DNA of 13,120 nt from Korarchaeum sp964519515 (GTDB taxonomy: Archaea; Korarchaeota; Korarchaeia; Korarchaeales; Korarchaeaceae), in NCBI GenBank assembly GCA_964519515.1, contig CAZFIJ010000063.1, positions 1-13,120 of the forward strand. The letters run 5' to 3'. A program made the position numbers and the translations under genes. Positions 1-6,872 of the stretch are shown in pieces. Below the pieces are notes generated by a model. It searched no databases. It saw only the letters and a program-made list of their open reading frames with translations, and was not told the origin of the DNA. Positions within the stretch are counted from its first letter, which is position 1. Each line of letters begins with the position of its first letter.

Positions 1-1
1 G

Positions 2-853
2 TACCAACCGGCCCTCATGGCTTTAGTGGGCGATATACTCCCGAGCGAGAGGAGGGGCTCGGGCGTCTCCCTCATGAACGCCCCCTCACAACTCCTAGGA
101 CTAGCTGGCCCACCTCTAGCTACTTTAGTGGTATCCTCCCAAGGGTTGGAGAGGGGGATGAGGGTCCTCTTCCTCTTAGTCTTCCTATCGACTCTGCTAT
201 CTGGGATGATGAGGCTCCTCCTCTCAGAGACTTACAGCTCGAGAACAGAGTTAAGCTTGGGACACGCTATCAAGGAGTATAGGGATGCCTTGAGATCCAT
301 GAGAGGGGATTTGGGGAAGCTCATATTGATAAGCTCATCTGTCATGGGGGTGTACAGTATGGCTTACCCCTACCTTCAGGTCTACGCTGTGAAGTACTTA
401 GGCCTCTCCCTCGAACTCTGGGGATTGCTATCCACGTTGATGGCAGTTATATCGACGATCTCCCTACTCATCTCAGGATACCTCTCCGATAGGATCGGTA
501 GGAACTTCATGATGGCTCTCGGCTATCTCTCAGCTTGCATAGGGCTTCTCCTCATTTCCCTAGCTAAGGACCCTCTCACTTTCACTTTAGCTCTAATTGT
601 AAACGTTATCTTCTCATCATCGCCTGCGACACAAGCTTTACTCATCGATTTAACTAGTGAGGGAGTGAGGGGCAAAGTTAACGCTATAAATGGGCTCATA
701 GAGGGGAGCCTCTCCGGAACTATGTCCGCTATCGGCGGATTGATTTATGGGTTCTCAGCTCCCTTCCTCTTCTCATTAGCTTCTTTATTAATGATACCAC
801 TCGCAGTAGGGTCCTTGAAGCTTCCTAAGGGTAAGGTATCTCAAATGAAATAA
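2..853 (+). CDS. MFS transporter, C-terminal part (5' end outside window)
   Basis: This is the C-terminal two thirds of a major facilitator superfamily secondary transporter in the cytoplasmic membrane. The frame is already open at base 2 and reads YQPALMALVGDILPSERRG before and through the first in-window Met at 17. That Met is therefore internal, and the true start lies to the left. The segment DILPSERRGSG fits the D-x-x-P-x-x-x-R-G loop that usually follows TM4 in MFS drug/sugar exporters. A second family signature, GYLSDRIGR, at about residues 153-161 counted from the Met at 17, is the conserved loop (motif A) of the second six-helix half. Eight or so hydrophobic helices are visible, which is what remains of a 12-TM protein. 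The substrate cannot be told. The stop codon (851-853) directly abuts the stop of the convergent gene on the minus strand. Confidence 0.9.
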   Translation, partial: YQPALMALVGDILPSERRGSGVSLMNAPSQLLGLAGPPLATLVVSSQGLERGMRVLFLLVFLSTLLSGMMRLLLSETYSSRTELSLGHAIKEYRDALRSMRGDLGKLILISSSVMGVYSMAYPYLQVYAVKYLGLSLELWGLLSTLMAVISTISLLISGYLSDRIGRNFMMALGYLSACIGLLLISLAKDPLTFTLALIVNVIFSSSPATQALLIDLTSEGVRGKVNAINGLIEGSLSGTMSAIGGLIYGFSAPFLFSLASLLMIPLAVGSLKLPKGKVSQMK

Positions 854-1012
854 TCAGCAGGAACATCCTGACTCTCCAGAGCCGTAAACTAACATATTAT
901 CCTCATATAATTTCTTCCAACACTCAGCACAGATCCAGATACCTCCTCTCTCCTTGTGACGAGCCCAAAGTAAGCTCACACCCCCCCTCCCGCATAACGC
1001 GCACTCATCCAT
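854..1012 (-). CDS. Small zinc-finger protein (CxxC-x20-CxxC), about 52 aa
   Basis: This is a small, probably cytoplasmic, zinc-binding protein of unknown role. From the preferred start it reads MDECALCGRGG..., with cysteines at 4, 7, 28 and 31 (CALC and CAEC) spaced like a zinc ribbon or treble clef. A further Cys pair, C50 and C52, sits at the extreme C terminus (GCSC). The frame is open back to an ATG at 1040-1042 (62 aa). I prefer the ATG at 1010-1012 because a GAGG Shine-Dalgarno lies about 7 bases before it and a TATA-like ATTTTTAAAT covers about 1041-1050. That box would overlap the longer start itself. The gene lies just downstream of the NreA-family gene on the same strand, but the TATA box suggests its own transcription. 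I recognise no specific family. It could be a nucleic-acid-binding or adaptor peptide. Confidence 0.7.
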   Translation of the reverse strand: MDECALCGRGGVSLLWARHKERGGIWICAECWKKLYEDNMLVYGSGESGCSC

Positions 1013-1050
1013 TCCGGATCCTCTTGAGATTGATGTGATCATTTAAAAAT

Positions 1051-2229
1051 CTAAAGCAGGAATCTCTCTAAGCTCATTTGATGAGCTTTCGTCTTAAGGA
1101 GCCTCGAATTATTCATCCATAATTTGATCGGGAGGGAGAGCCAACCTCTAACTATTTTGAGGCATTCATCTAAGCTAGATAAGATCTCGGGCCTTCCCCT
1201 CAGGATGTTCCTGACGCTCTCCCTCACGTTCCACACGCCTACCGGTATGTAGCCTGGGTAAGCTTCCCTGAGTATTAGGACGGATGCTTGCCTCCCTATC
1301 CTCAGGAGCTCCTCTGAGACAGCTAGCCTGCCGGCGTAGTAACAACCTCCCATGCTAGCGTACTCATGCCTACCCCAGAAGGGCTCGAAGTCACCCGCTA
1401 TAGCTAGGGAATCCGTGATTATGCCTGGGAACCAGGCTTCTATCGATTCGTAACTCCATGGACCCGGCATCATCAATATAGCCCATCTATTGTTCAAGTA
1501 CTCCCCCAAGTATAACCTATATTCCCCTATCTCCTGTAGATCCCTTATCCTATCGATTAGATGCCTCGATAACTGATCATCAACAGCTGTTATCGCCCAT
1601 CTAGTGGGGACGAACTTCCTCCTCCTGCCTAAGAGTCCAGCGCTCAAGCTCTGCTGTATCCTAGAGACCGGGAGCCCCGATGAGTAGAGTTCCTCAATTG
1701 CTTCGGATGCAGAAGCATCCCTATCATAGTAGAGCCTCTCTATCCTAGGATCAGCTCTGCCTGGCTCCATCCTCAGCTCCTCCAGGAAGGCTGAGGGTCC
1801 GAAGGGCTGCGAATCCTCTGAGAAGAGGTAGCCTCTCGGCTTATTTTTCAGCTTAGCTTCAGTTTGAACGGAGTTCTCTGAGAGCATAGCTTCTCTCATT
1901 TCCTCGACTAGTCTACTTTGGGCCCTCTCGACATCTACTTTCACCTTCCCCCTCACTAACTGGATCCTCATCCCTATTATCTCATCTAGCCCCTTCCCGA
2001 ACCAAGTTTCTGGCATCGCTAAATGCCTGGAATCCCCATGGAAGGGCGGTATGAGGGGACCGGCATATACCTTAGGGTATCCGGACCTCCCCACGAAGAT
2101 CTCAGGAGGTGAGGAACCGGATATCTCCTTTAAATCGAGAGAATGTTCAGGTAATCCCTCAGATATCAGCTCTAGATCTCTTATCTCCCTTACCTTGAAG
2201 TCACTCGATAATATCTTCAGTTTCTTCAT
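1051..2229 (-). CDS. nreA: Archaeal NreA-family DNA repair protein with C-terminal PIP box
   Basis: This is an Nre-family protein (DUF650/DUF651), an archaeal group linked in haloarchaea to repair of mitomycin C damage together with UvrABC and PCNA. The family signature is clear at residues about 37-59: SGSSPPEIFVGRSGYPKVY followed by AGPL. Also present are a conserved ETWFG near 74-78 and VGVWNVRE in the C-terminal half. The last ten residues are HQMSLERFLL. Q384, L387, F390 and L391 fit a PCNA-interacting peptide (Q-x-x-h-x-x-a-a). The start at 2229 is the first possible, because the frame is closed just upstream. It is supported by a minus-strand TATA-like box (about 2254-2262) 25-33 bases before it. 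There are no cysteines in the N-terminal region, whereas many relatives as I recall them begin with a cysteine cluster. Divergent neighbour: a radical SAM gene. I cannot distinguish NreA from NreB with certainty. Confidence 0.87.
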   Translation of the reverse strand: MKKLKILSSDFKVREIRDLELISEGLPEHSLDLKEISGSSPPEIFVGRSGYPKVYAGPLIPPFHGDSRHLAMPETWFGKGLDEIIGMRIQLVRGKVKVDVERAQSRLVEEMREAMLSENSVQTEAKLKNKPRGYLFSEDSQPFGPSAFLEELRMEPGRADPRIERLYYDRDASASEAIEELYSSGLPVSRIQQSLSAGLLGRRRKFVPTRWAITAVDDQLSRHLIDRIRDLQEIGEYRLYLGEYLNNRWAILMMPGPWSYESIEAWFPGIITDSLAIAGDFEPFWGRHEYASMGGCYYAGRLAVSEELLRIGRQASVLILREAYPGYIPVGVWNVRESVRNILRGRPEILSSLDECLKIVRGWLSLPIKLWMNNSRLLKTKAHQMSLERFLL

Positions 2230-2231
2230 GG

Positions 2232-2263
2232 GTTAAGTTTTTTGTGAACCTGAAGTATAAAAT
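2232..2263. promoter_or_regulatory. Divergent promoter region for nreA-like and radical SAM genes
   Basis: Two AT-rich boxes face opposite ways in the short gap. The plus strand has GTTAAGTTTTTT (2232-2243), centred about 30 bases before the ATG at 2268. The minus strand has a TATA box, seen as TATAAAA on the plus strand (about 2255-2261), centred about 29 bases before the ATG at 2229. Both spacings fit leaderless or near-leaderless archaeal transcripts. The call rests on motif and spacing only. Confidence 0.5.
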
Positions 2264-2267
2264 CGTG

Positions 2268-3005
2268 ATGGCAGGGATAAAGGCTAAGAGTATACTGAAT
2301 AAGAGCTCTATCGGAGACTACTGCTTGAATCCTTACATAGGCTGCAGACACGCATGTTCCTACTGTTACGCTCAATATTACACGAGGAAGATGGGTTATT
2401 CAGGCGCTTGGGGGAGCTACGTTTACGCTAAACTGAATGCTGTCGAGCTACTCGAGAGGGAGCTCGTGAGGAAGGCTAGAGGGGTAGTTTACATATCCTC
2501 GCTCACTGATGCTTATCAGCCAGTTGAATCATCTTTCTCTATAACTAGGGGGGTGCTGAAGCTCTTATTTGAGGAAGATTGGCCCGTAATAATACAGACT
2601 AAGTCAAATCTAGTTCTGAGGGATCTAGATATCGTGAGTGGGTTTAGCGATATTAACGTGGGCCTCACGATAATCACTTTGGATGATGAGCTGAGGGAGT
2701 TCTTAGAGCCCGGAGCTCCGAGCGTAAAGGACAGGATCTACACTCTTCAAAAGCTCAAGGAAACTGGAATAAGGACTTTCACGTTCATAGGACCTATAAT
2801 ACCTGGGACAGCTTTAGAAGACATAATAGCTTTAGTGAGGGAGGTAAAGGATCTCTCAGATCTCATTTACTTCGATAAATTCAGAGAGAAGCCCGGCGTG
2901 AGGATCGGGGATATGAGCCAGGGGGATCTCAGTATCTACTATAGGAAGATCAAGACCTCTCTATCTGAGAGTCTCAGAGGGATAAATCACGTTTTCCTCT
3001 ATTGA
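2268..3005 (+). CDS. Radical SAM protein, SplB-like (COG1533 group)
   Basis: This is a radical S-adenosylmethionine enzyme of the spore-photoproduct-lyase-like group, often labelled 'DNA repair photolyase', although the true substrate of most members is unknown. The [4Fe-4S] cluster motif C-x3-C-x2-C is C26, C30 and C33 in the sequence YIGCRHACSYCYA. It follows the usual family opening SILNKSSIGDYCLNPYIGC. Later landmarks are TDAYQPVE, then the TKS and GLTIITLDD strands of the TIM-barrel, and FTFIGPIIPG. Length is 245 aa, at the short end for the family. The frame is open to a GTG at 2244. I choose ATG 2268 because a TATA-like box sits about 30 bases upstream, and the opposite-strand TATA box falls inside the longer version. 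A GTG at 2265 is also possible. The gene is divergent from the NreA-family gene and converges on the dehydrogenase gene with 2 bases between stops. Confidence 0.87.
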   Translation: MAGIKAKSILNKSSIGDYCLNPYIGCRHACSYCYAQYYTRKMGYSGAWGSYVYAKLNAVELLERELVRKARGVVYISSLTDAYQPVESSFSITRGVLKLLFEEDWPVIIQTKSNLVLRDLDIVSGFSDINVGLTIITLDDELREFLEPGAPSVKDRIYTLQKLKETGIRTFTFIGPIIPGTALEDIIALVREVKDLSDLIYFDKFREKPGVRIGDMSQGDLSIYYRKIKTSLSESLRGINHVFLY

Positions 3006-3007
3006 AC

Positions 3008-3985
3008 TCAGGGCTCTAGCTGGACTTTCAGTTCATCAGGATCGAATGACTTTTTGAAGGCCTCTATCCCATCATCTAGTTTGTAGACGGATGTGACTAA
3101 CTCATCCACTCTCACCTTCCCCCTCTCGAGTAGTCCTATAGCTGCATCGAAGGGGCCGCATCTACTCCCCAGTATAGTTATCTCGTTGACGACAGCTCGC
3201 GTGTAATCGAATGAGACCTCTTTACCGTGCGTAGATTTAGCGAATATCGTGCCTCTGGGCCTCGTGAGGTTCAGAGCTATTTCAAGACCATCAGGGGATC
3301 CTGATGCCTCTATAACGATGTCGAACTCCCCCTTTAAGTTCAAAGTCTCCTCAATAGTCATTGATTCAGCCCCAAAGAGTTCAGCTAACTCAGATTTCCT
3401 GCTCCTCCTCCTCGAGATAGCTATGAGCCTCTTAGGGGCGAAGAGAGACGATACCTGTACGGAGAGGAGGCCTATAGTACCGAGGCCTACTATAGCTATG
3501 CTAGATGATGGAGGAGGGGGCATTAAGTAGAAGGGCTTCAACGCGGCTGCTAATGGTTCGATGAAAGCCCCCTGGAGCCAGCTCAGATCACCTATAGAGT
3601 GGAGGAGGTCCGCTCTAGTCAGCATGTAATCAGCCATCCCACCATCTAGAGTTATCCCTAATGCCTCCCTCCTCAAGCAATGCTCCCTCAACCCTCTTTT
3701 ACAGAAGGAGCATTCTCCACAGTTCAAATTGATCTCACTAGTCACTCTCTTCCCTATCATCCTCTCATCAACACCCTCCCCCACTTCAACGACCTCACCT
3801 GAGATCTCGTGCCCCAATATTATGGGGAGTTTCCTCGCTGCGTAATCGCCTAAGTAAATCGATTTATCAGTACCGCATATACCGACTCTCTTGATCCTCA
3901 CTTTGACCCATCCATTCCCCGGGCTCCTCTCATCAACATCTTCGAGCCTCAAGTCCTTCGGAGCGTGGAGTACTAAAGCCCTCAT
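3008..3985 (-). CDS. Zinc-dependent MDR alcohol/polyol/threonine dehydrogenase-like protein
   Basis: This is a medium-chain dehydrogenase/reductase (zinc alcohol dehydrogenase superfamily, near sorbitol and threonine dehydrogenases), presumably oxidising a secondary alcohol or polyol in the cytoplasm. Catalytic zinc ligands are visible as C37 (GICGTD) and H59-E60 (GHE), with a candidate fourth ligand E143 (FIEPLA). The structural-zinc lobe is complete: C89, C92, C95 and C103. The Rossmann glycine motif GLGTIG is at 167-172. The second strand of the nucleotide fold ends in ISRRRSR (about 190-196), where NAD-specific members usually carry an acidic residue, which hints at NADP preference. Length 325 aa is slightly short for the family (340-360). 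The ATG at 3985 lies about 28 bases from a TATA-like box (4008-4019). The exact substrate is not determinable from sequence. Confidence 0.88.
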   Translation of the reverse strand: MRALVLHAPKDLRLEDVDERSPGNGWVKVRIKRVGICGTDKSIYLGDYAARKLPIILGHEISGEVVEVGEGVDERMIGKRVTSEINLNCGECSFCKRGLREHCLRREALGITLDGGMADYMLTRADLLHSIGDLSWLQGAFIEPLAAALKPFYLMPPPPSSSIAIVGLGTIGLLSVQVSSLFAPKRLIAISRRRSRKSELAELFGAESMTIEETLNLKGEFDIVIEASGSPDGLEIALNLTRPRGTIFAKSTHGKEVSFDYTRAVVNEITILGSRCGPFDAAIGLLERGKVRVDELVTSVYKLDDGIEAFKKSFDPDELKVQLEP

Positions 3986-4007
3986 ACGGAGTTGATGCCC
4001 ATCCCCA

Positions 4008-4019
4008 AGCTTTTAAGCT
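4008..4019. promoter_or_regulatory. Divergent TATA-like box inside an inverted repeat
   Basis: AGCTTTTAAGCT is an AT-rich box bounded by an inverted repeat (AGCTT-TT-AAGCT). It is centred about 28 bases from the minus-strand dehydrogenase ATG (3985). On the plus strand it is about 26 bases from the GTG at 4040 and 35 bases from the ATG at 4049 of the binding-protein gene. It plausibly serves both directions. The symmetry could also act as an operator, but that is only a suggestion. Confidence 0.45.
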
Positions 4020-4036
4020 CTCACGCTGATATGATA

Positions 4037-4042
4037 GAGGTG
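4037..4042 (+). promoter_or_regulatory. Shine-Dalgarno that decides the start of the BMP protein
   Basis: GAGGTG lies 6 bases before the ATG at 4049. It supports 4049 over the other in-frame candidates at 4031 (ATG) and 4040 (GTG, which overlaps this site). No comparable site precedes the internal ATG at 4221. Confidence 0.55.
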
Positions 4043-4048
4043 CCCCTT

Positions 4049-5267
4049 ATGAGGAGAGATGGTTTGAGTAAATTGGGGGCAGCTCTCCTTATCTTGATCT
4101 ATAGTAGTAGCTGCGATAGCAGCTTACTTCCTCATCATCCCACCGACTCAACCGACGGCTGCTAAGAAAGTCGCTATACTCTTCGATGTAGGAGGGAGGG
4201 GAGATCTCAGCTTCAACGATATGGCTTATTTAGGAGCTACGAAAGCTGAGAAGGATTTCGGTATACAAATAGAGACTCTCACACCTAAATCTCTCGCAGA
4301 TATGGTCCCATTGCTTGAGGACCTGAGTAAGAGGGGTGAGTACGATCTCCTAGTCTTAGTGGGATTCCTATGGACTGATGCCCTCAACAAAACAGCAGAT
4401 AAATTCCCGGATCAGAAGTTCGCCTTGATAGATGCTACGACTGGAATCGTGAGGAAGAATGAGTTAGACATATTGTTCAGGGAGCAGGAATGCGCGGCTA
4501 TCGTCGGAGTATTGGCCTCAGGGATGGCTAAATCCCTAGGAGGAAATAAAGTAGGCGCTGTAGCTGGCATGGACATCCCTCCCCTCTGGAAGTTCCACGT
4601 AGGCTACCTCTATGGGGTCAAGTACTATGAGAAGGCCACAGGACAGAAGATGGATTTCGTCTGGCAGTACACGGGGACCTTCACGGATACTCAAGCGGGT
4701 TACAATGCTGCTATGACCCTGCTCCAGCAGGACGTCAAGGTCCTCTATGGTCTAGCTGGCTTAACGCACGTCGGTATGTTCAACGCAGTTAAGGAGTGGA
4801 ACTCCAGGCAGGGGAGGATCGCAGCCCTAGCTATAGGCCAGGATGCTAGTCAGGAATGGATATCCCCGAAGGATATACCGTTGAGTGGAGCTAAGAGAGT
4901 GGATGTCGCTGTCTATACTGCTATAGAGATGGTAGTCAAGGGGACTTGGGAGGGAGGTATAAAGACTCTAGGGCTCAAGGAGGGAGGAGTCGGAGTATGG
5001 GATCTCGATGGTGTGAAGGAGTTCGCTACTCTCGCTTATGAGGCGAAGCAATTGAAAGATATGACACCTGAAGATGTCGTCAAGATAGTGGATCAACAGA
5101 GGAAGGCTTACATACCTGAAGATGCACAGAGGATAGCGGATGAGCTGAAGGAGAAGATAATGAAGGGAGAGATAAAGTTCAAGATGCCGGCTAACCACGA
5201 TGAATATGATTCCATAATCAAGGAGCTACTCGCTGGGAATCTGGATGCCGCCTTGGAGAAGGGCTAA
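4049..5267 (+). CDS. BMP-family (PnrA/TmpC-like) ABC transporter substrate-binding protein, frameshifted in signal peptide
   Basis: This is the extracytoplasmic receptor of the ABC importer encoded just downstream. BMP-family proteins (COG1744) typically bind purine nucleosides. The frame with all the homology is open from 4098 to 5267. It encodes a hydrophobic stretch (IVVAAIAAYFLII), a PPTQPTAA linker, then KKVAILFDVGGRGD and LSFNDMAYLGA, which is the N-terminal ligand-binding signature. Later come EQECAAIVGVLASGMAKS, the GAVAGMDIPPLW strand, YTGTFTDTQAGYNAA and IGQDASQEW, all in family order. This frame has no usable start before the ATG at 4221, which falls inside the signature. A start (ATG 4049, with GAGGTG before it) and MRRDGLSKLGAALLILI are found one frame away. 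Skipping one base (for example T4100) joins them into a normal 405-aa precursor with one continuous hydrophobic signal or anchor segment. The gene is a real lesion, a sequencing error or a recoded gene. Confidence 0.88.
4097..4101 (+). other. Frame junction (+1) in the BMP receptor gene
   Basis: Reading from ATG 4049, the frame gives a signal-peptide start as far as ATC 4097-4099 and then degenerates, stopping at TAA 4163-4165. The conserved protein resumes in the next frame from ATA 4101. The other frame is closed upstream by TGA 4095-4097. The switch must therefore occur in about 4095-4101, and the simplest change is one surplus base in the ATCTATAG stretch. I see no classical slippery heptamer or adjacent strong hairpin. 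Confidence 0.75.
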
Positions 5268-5279
5268 ATCCCCCCTCAG

Positions 5280-5291
5280 TTTTTTATATTA
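5280..5291 (+). promoter_or_regulatory. T-run / TATA-like box between receptor and ATPase genes
   Basis: TTTTTTATATTA begins 13 bases after the receptor stop codon. The six-T run could end the receptor transcript in the archaeal oligo-U manner. The TATATTA part could also direct a new transcript starting near 5311, with a leader of about 65 bases. The remainder of the gap (5292-5365) holds only a 9-codon open frame (5303-5332) and no strong hairpin. No riboswitch was recognised. Confidence 0.4.
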
Positions 5292-5365
5292 TCGCTTCCT
5301 TCATGAGATATGGGGCTCTTAGCTTCAGGTAAATTGGAGCTCAGTTCGAAGGTCCAGCGGGTCTT

Positions 5366-5372
5366 GGAGGTG
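5366..5372 (+). promoter_or_regulatory. Strong Shine-Dalgarno selecting a TTG start
   Basis: GGAGGTG lies 6 bases before TTG 5379, the first codon of the ATPase. An out-of-frame ATG at 5375 is only 2 bases from the site, too close for normal initiation, and would give just 11 codons. The site therefore decides for the TTG. Confidence 0.65.
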
Positions 5373-5378
5373 TCATGA

Positions 5379-6872
5379 TTGAAATTAGTGGAAATGAGGG
5401 GGATAACTAAAGTATATCCAGATGGCGTAGTAGCCCTCAAGGGAGTGGACTTCGAGGTCTCGGAGGGCGAGATCCACGGCCTCCTGGGGGAGAACGGAGC
5501 TGGGAAAACTACGCTCATGAGGATCCTTTATGGGGAGATAAAGCAAACGAGTGGGGAGATAATCTTCTCAGGGAAAGCGGTTTCATTCAAGGGGCCTTGG
5601 GACTCGATGAGGAGTGGTATAAGTATGGTCTATCAGAAGTTCTCCCTTGTGCCTACGATTAGCGTCATTGAGAACTTCTACCTCTACCTAAGCTCCTTCC
5701 AGAGGGGGGTAGGGATCGAGGAAGTGAGGAGGAGAGCTGAGGAGATGATGGAGAGGCTCAAGTTCAGGGTCCCCCTCGAAGCGAATGTAGAGGATCTAGC
5801 GGTGGGAGTGCAGCAGAGAGTGGAGATAATAAAGGTCCTCCTATCTAAGCCTAAACTGATAATATTCGATGAACCTACATCCGTCTTAACTCCGATTGAG
5901 AGCAGGGAGCTCTTCAGGATCCTCAGAGAGCTTAAGGAAGACGGGATCACGATAATATTCATAACTCACAAGCTGAAGGAAGTGAAGGAGATAACGGATA
6001 GAGTGACTATCTTGAGGAAGGGGGAGAGAGTGGGTACTTACGAGACCCCCTCAGTGAGTGAGGAAGAGCTAGCAATTATGATGGTCGGCAGGGGGATCGT
6101 TCCGACTAAGAGGAGCGTTTCCTCCCCGGGTAGGGAGGTTATGAGGGTCGAGGACCTATGGGTGAGGGATGATAGAGGGCTAAATGCAGTTAAGGGAGTG
6201 CCCTTCGAACTCCATGAGGGGGAGATACTCGGGATAGCTGGTGTCCAAGGGAACGGACAGTTAGAGCTAGCTGAAGCTCTAGCTGGGGTAAGGAGAGCGG
6301 AGAGAGGGAGGATAATCATGGATGGTCGGGATATAACTGACCTGCCAGCTGAAGCGAGGTATAGAGAGGGCTTAGCGTACATCCCTGATTCTAGAGCTGT
6401 GGGCTTAGTGCTCGAGATGAACTTGATGGAGAACTCTATCCTCACTAGTCTGAGGGACTTCCTAGGGAGGGGAGGTAGGATAATCTGGCCCCTAGCTTCG
6501 GATAGAGCTAGAGAGGTGATCGAGAGGTTCAATATCGTGGGCTCGTTGAGGAGTCAAGTCAAGTACCTGAGCGGTGGTAATCAACAGAGGCTGCTAGTTG
6601 GGAGGGAGATAATTAAAGCTCCTAAAGTCCTGATAGTGAGTGAACCCACTCAGGGGCTGGATGTAGCAGCTACGGAGTTCATAAGGAGTACTCTACTCAA
6701 GTTCAGGGAGGAGGGGAGATCCATCATATTGATATCGAGTGATCTAGATGAGATATTCGAGTTATGCGATAGGATAGCTGTTATTTATGAGGGGAAGTTC
6801 GTGGGAATTGGGAGGAATGAGGATCTCACTCTCGAGAGGTTGGGCTTACTCATGGGTGGTGTGAATGCGTAA
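5379..6872 (+). CDS. ABC transporter ATPase, double-domain nucleoside/sugar type
   Basis: This is the energising subunit of the importer, two ABC domains in one 497-aa chain (COG3845, RnsB/NupA-like), acting at the inner face of the membrane. Domain 1 is canonical: Walker A GENGAGKTT (37-45), Q-loop Q86, signature AVGVQQR (141-147), Walker B with catalytic Glu in LIIFDEPTSVLTP (160-172) and switch H197. Domain 2 (about 256-497) has the degenerate P-loop GVQGNGQ (288-294), which lacks the Walker Lys/Ser, then a full signature LSGGNQQR (397-404) and SEPTQGLD (421-428). This asymmetry is normal in the family and suggests one main hydrolysis site. Translation starts at TTG, supported by GGAGGTG 6 bases upstream. 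The 3' end overlaps the first permease by 8 bases, indicating translational coupling. Confidence 0.95.
   Translation: MKLVEMRGITKVYPDGVVALKGVDFEVSEGEIHGLLGENGAGKTTLMRILYGEIKQTSGEIIFSGKAVSFKGPWDSMRSGISMVYQKFSLVPTISVIENFYLYLSSFQRGVGIEEVRRRAEEMMERLKFRVPLEANVEDLAVGVQQRVEIIKVLLSKPKLIIFDEPTSVLTPIESRELFRILRELKEDGITIIFITHKLKEVKEITDRVTILRKGERVGTYETPSVSEEELAIMMVGRGIVPTKRSVSSPGREVMRVEDLWVRDDRGLNAVKGVPFELHEGEILGIAGVQGNGQLELAEALAGVRRAERGRIIMDGRDITDLPAEARYREGLAYIPDSRAVGLVLEMNLMENSILTSLRDFLGRGGRIIWPLASDRAREVIERFNIVGSLRSQVKYLSGGNQQRLLVGREIIKAPKVLIVSEPTQGLDVAATEFIRSTLLKFREEGRSIILISSDLDEIFELCDRIAVIYEGKFVGIGRNEDLTLERLGLLMGGVNA

Noticed and set aside
2244..2267. GTG 2244 as start of the radical SAM protein
   Set aside because: The minus-strand TATA box lies in these codons and the plus-strand TATA spacing fits ATG 2268. 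The family's usual opening also follows the later Met.
4160..5267. Starting the BMP protein at ATG 4221
   Set aside because: This would remove the signal peptide and cut through the conserved FDVGGRGDLSFND segment encoded in the same frame just upstream.
5300..5378. Possible riboswitch in the leader before the ATPase
   Set aside because: Only very short complementary segments such as TCCA/TGGA are visible, and no known purine-riboswitch core was recognised.
6038..6532. 164-codon minus-strand open frame over the ATPase
   Set aside because: It is antisense to a fully conserved ABC ATPase and low-complexity Ser/Leu/Pro-rich in translation.
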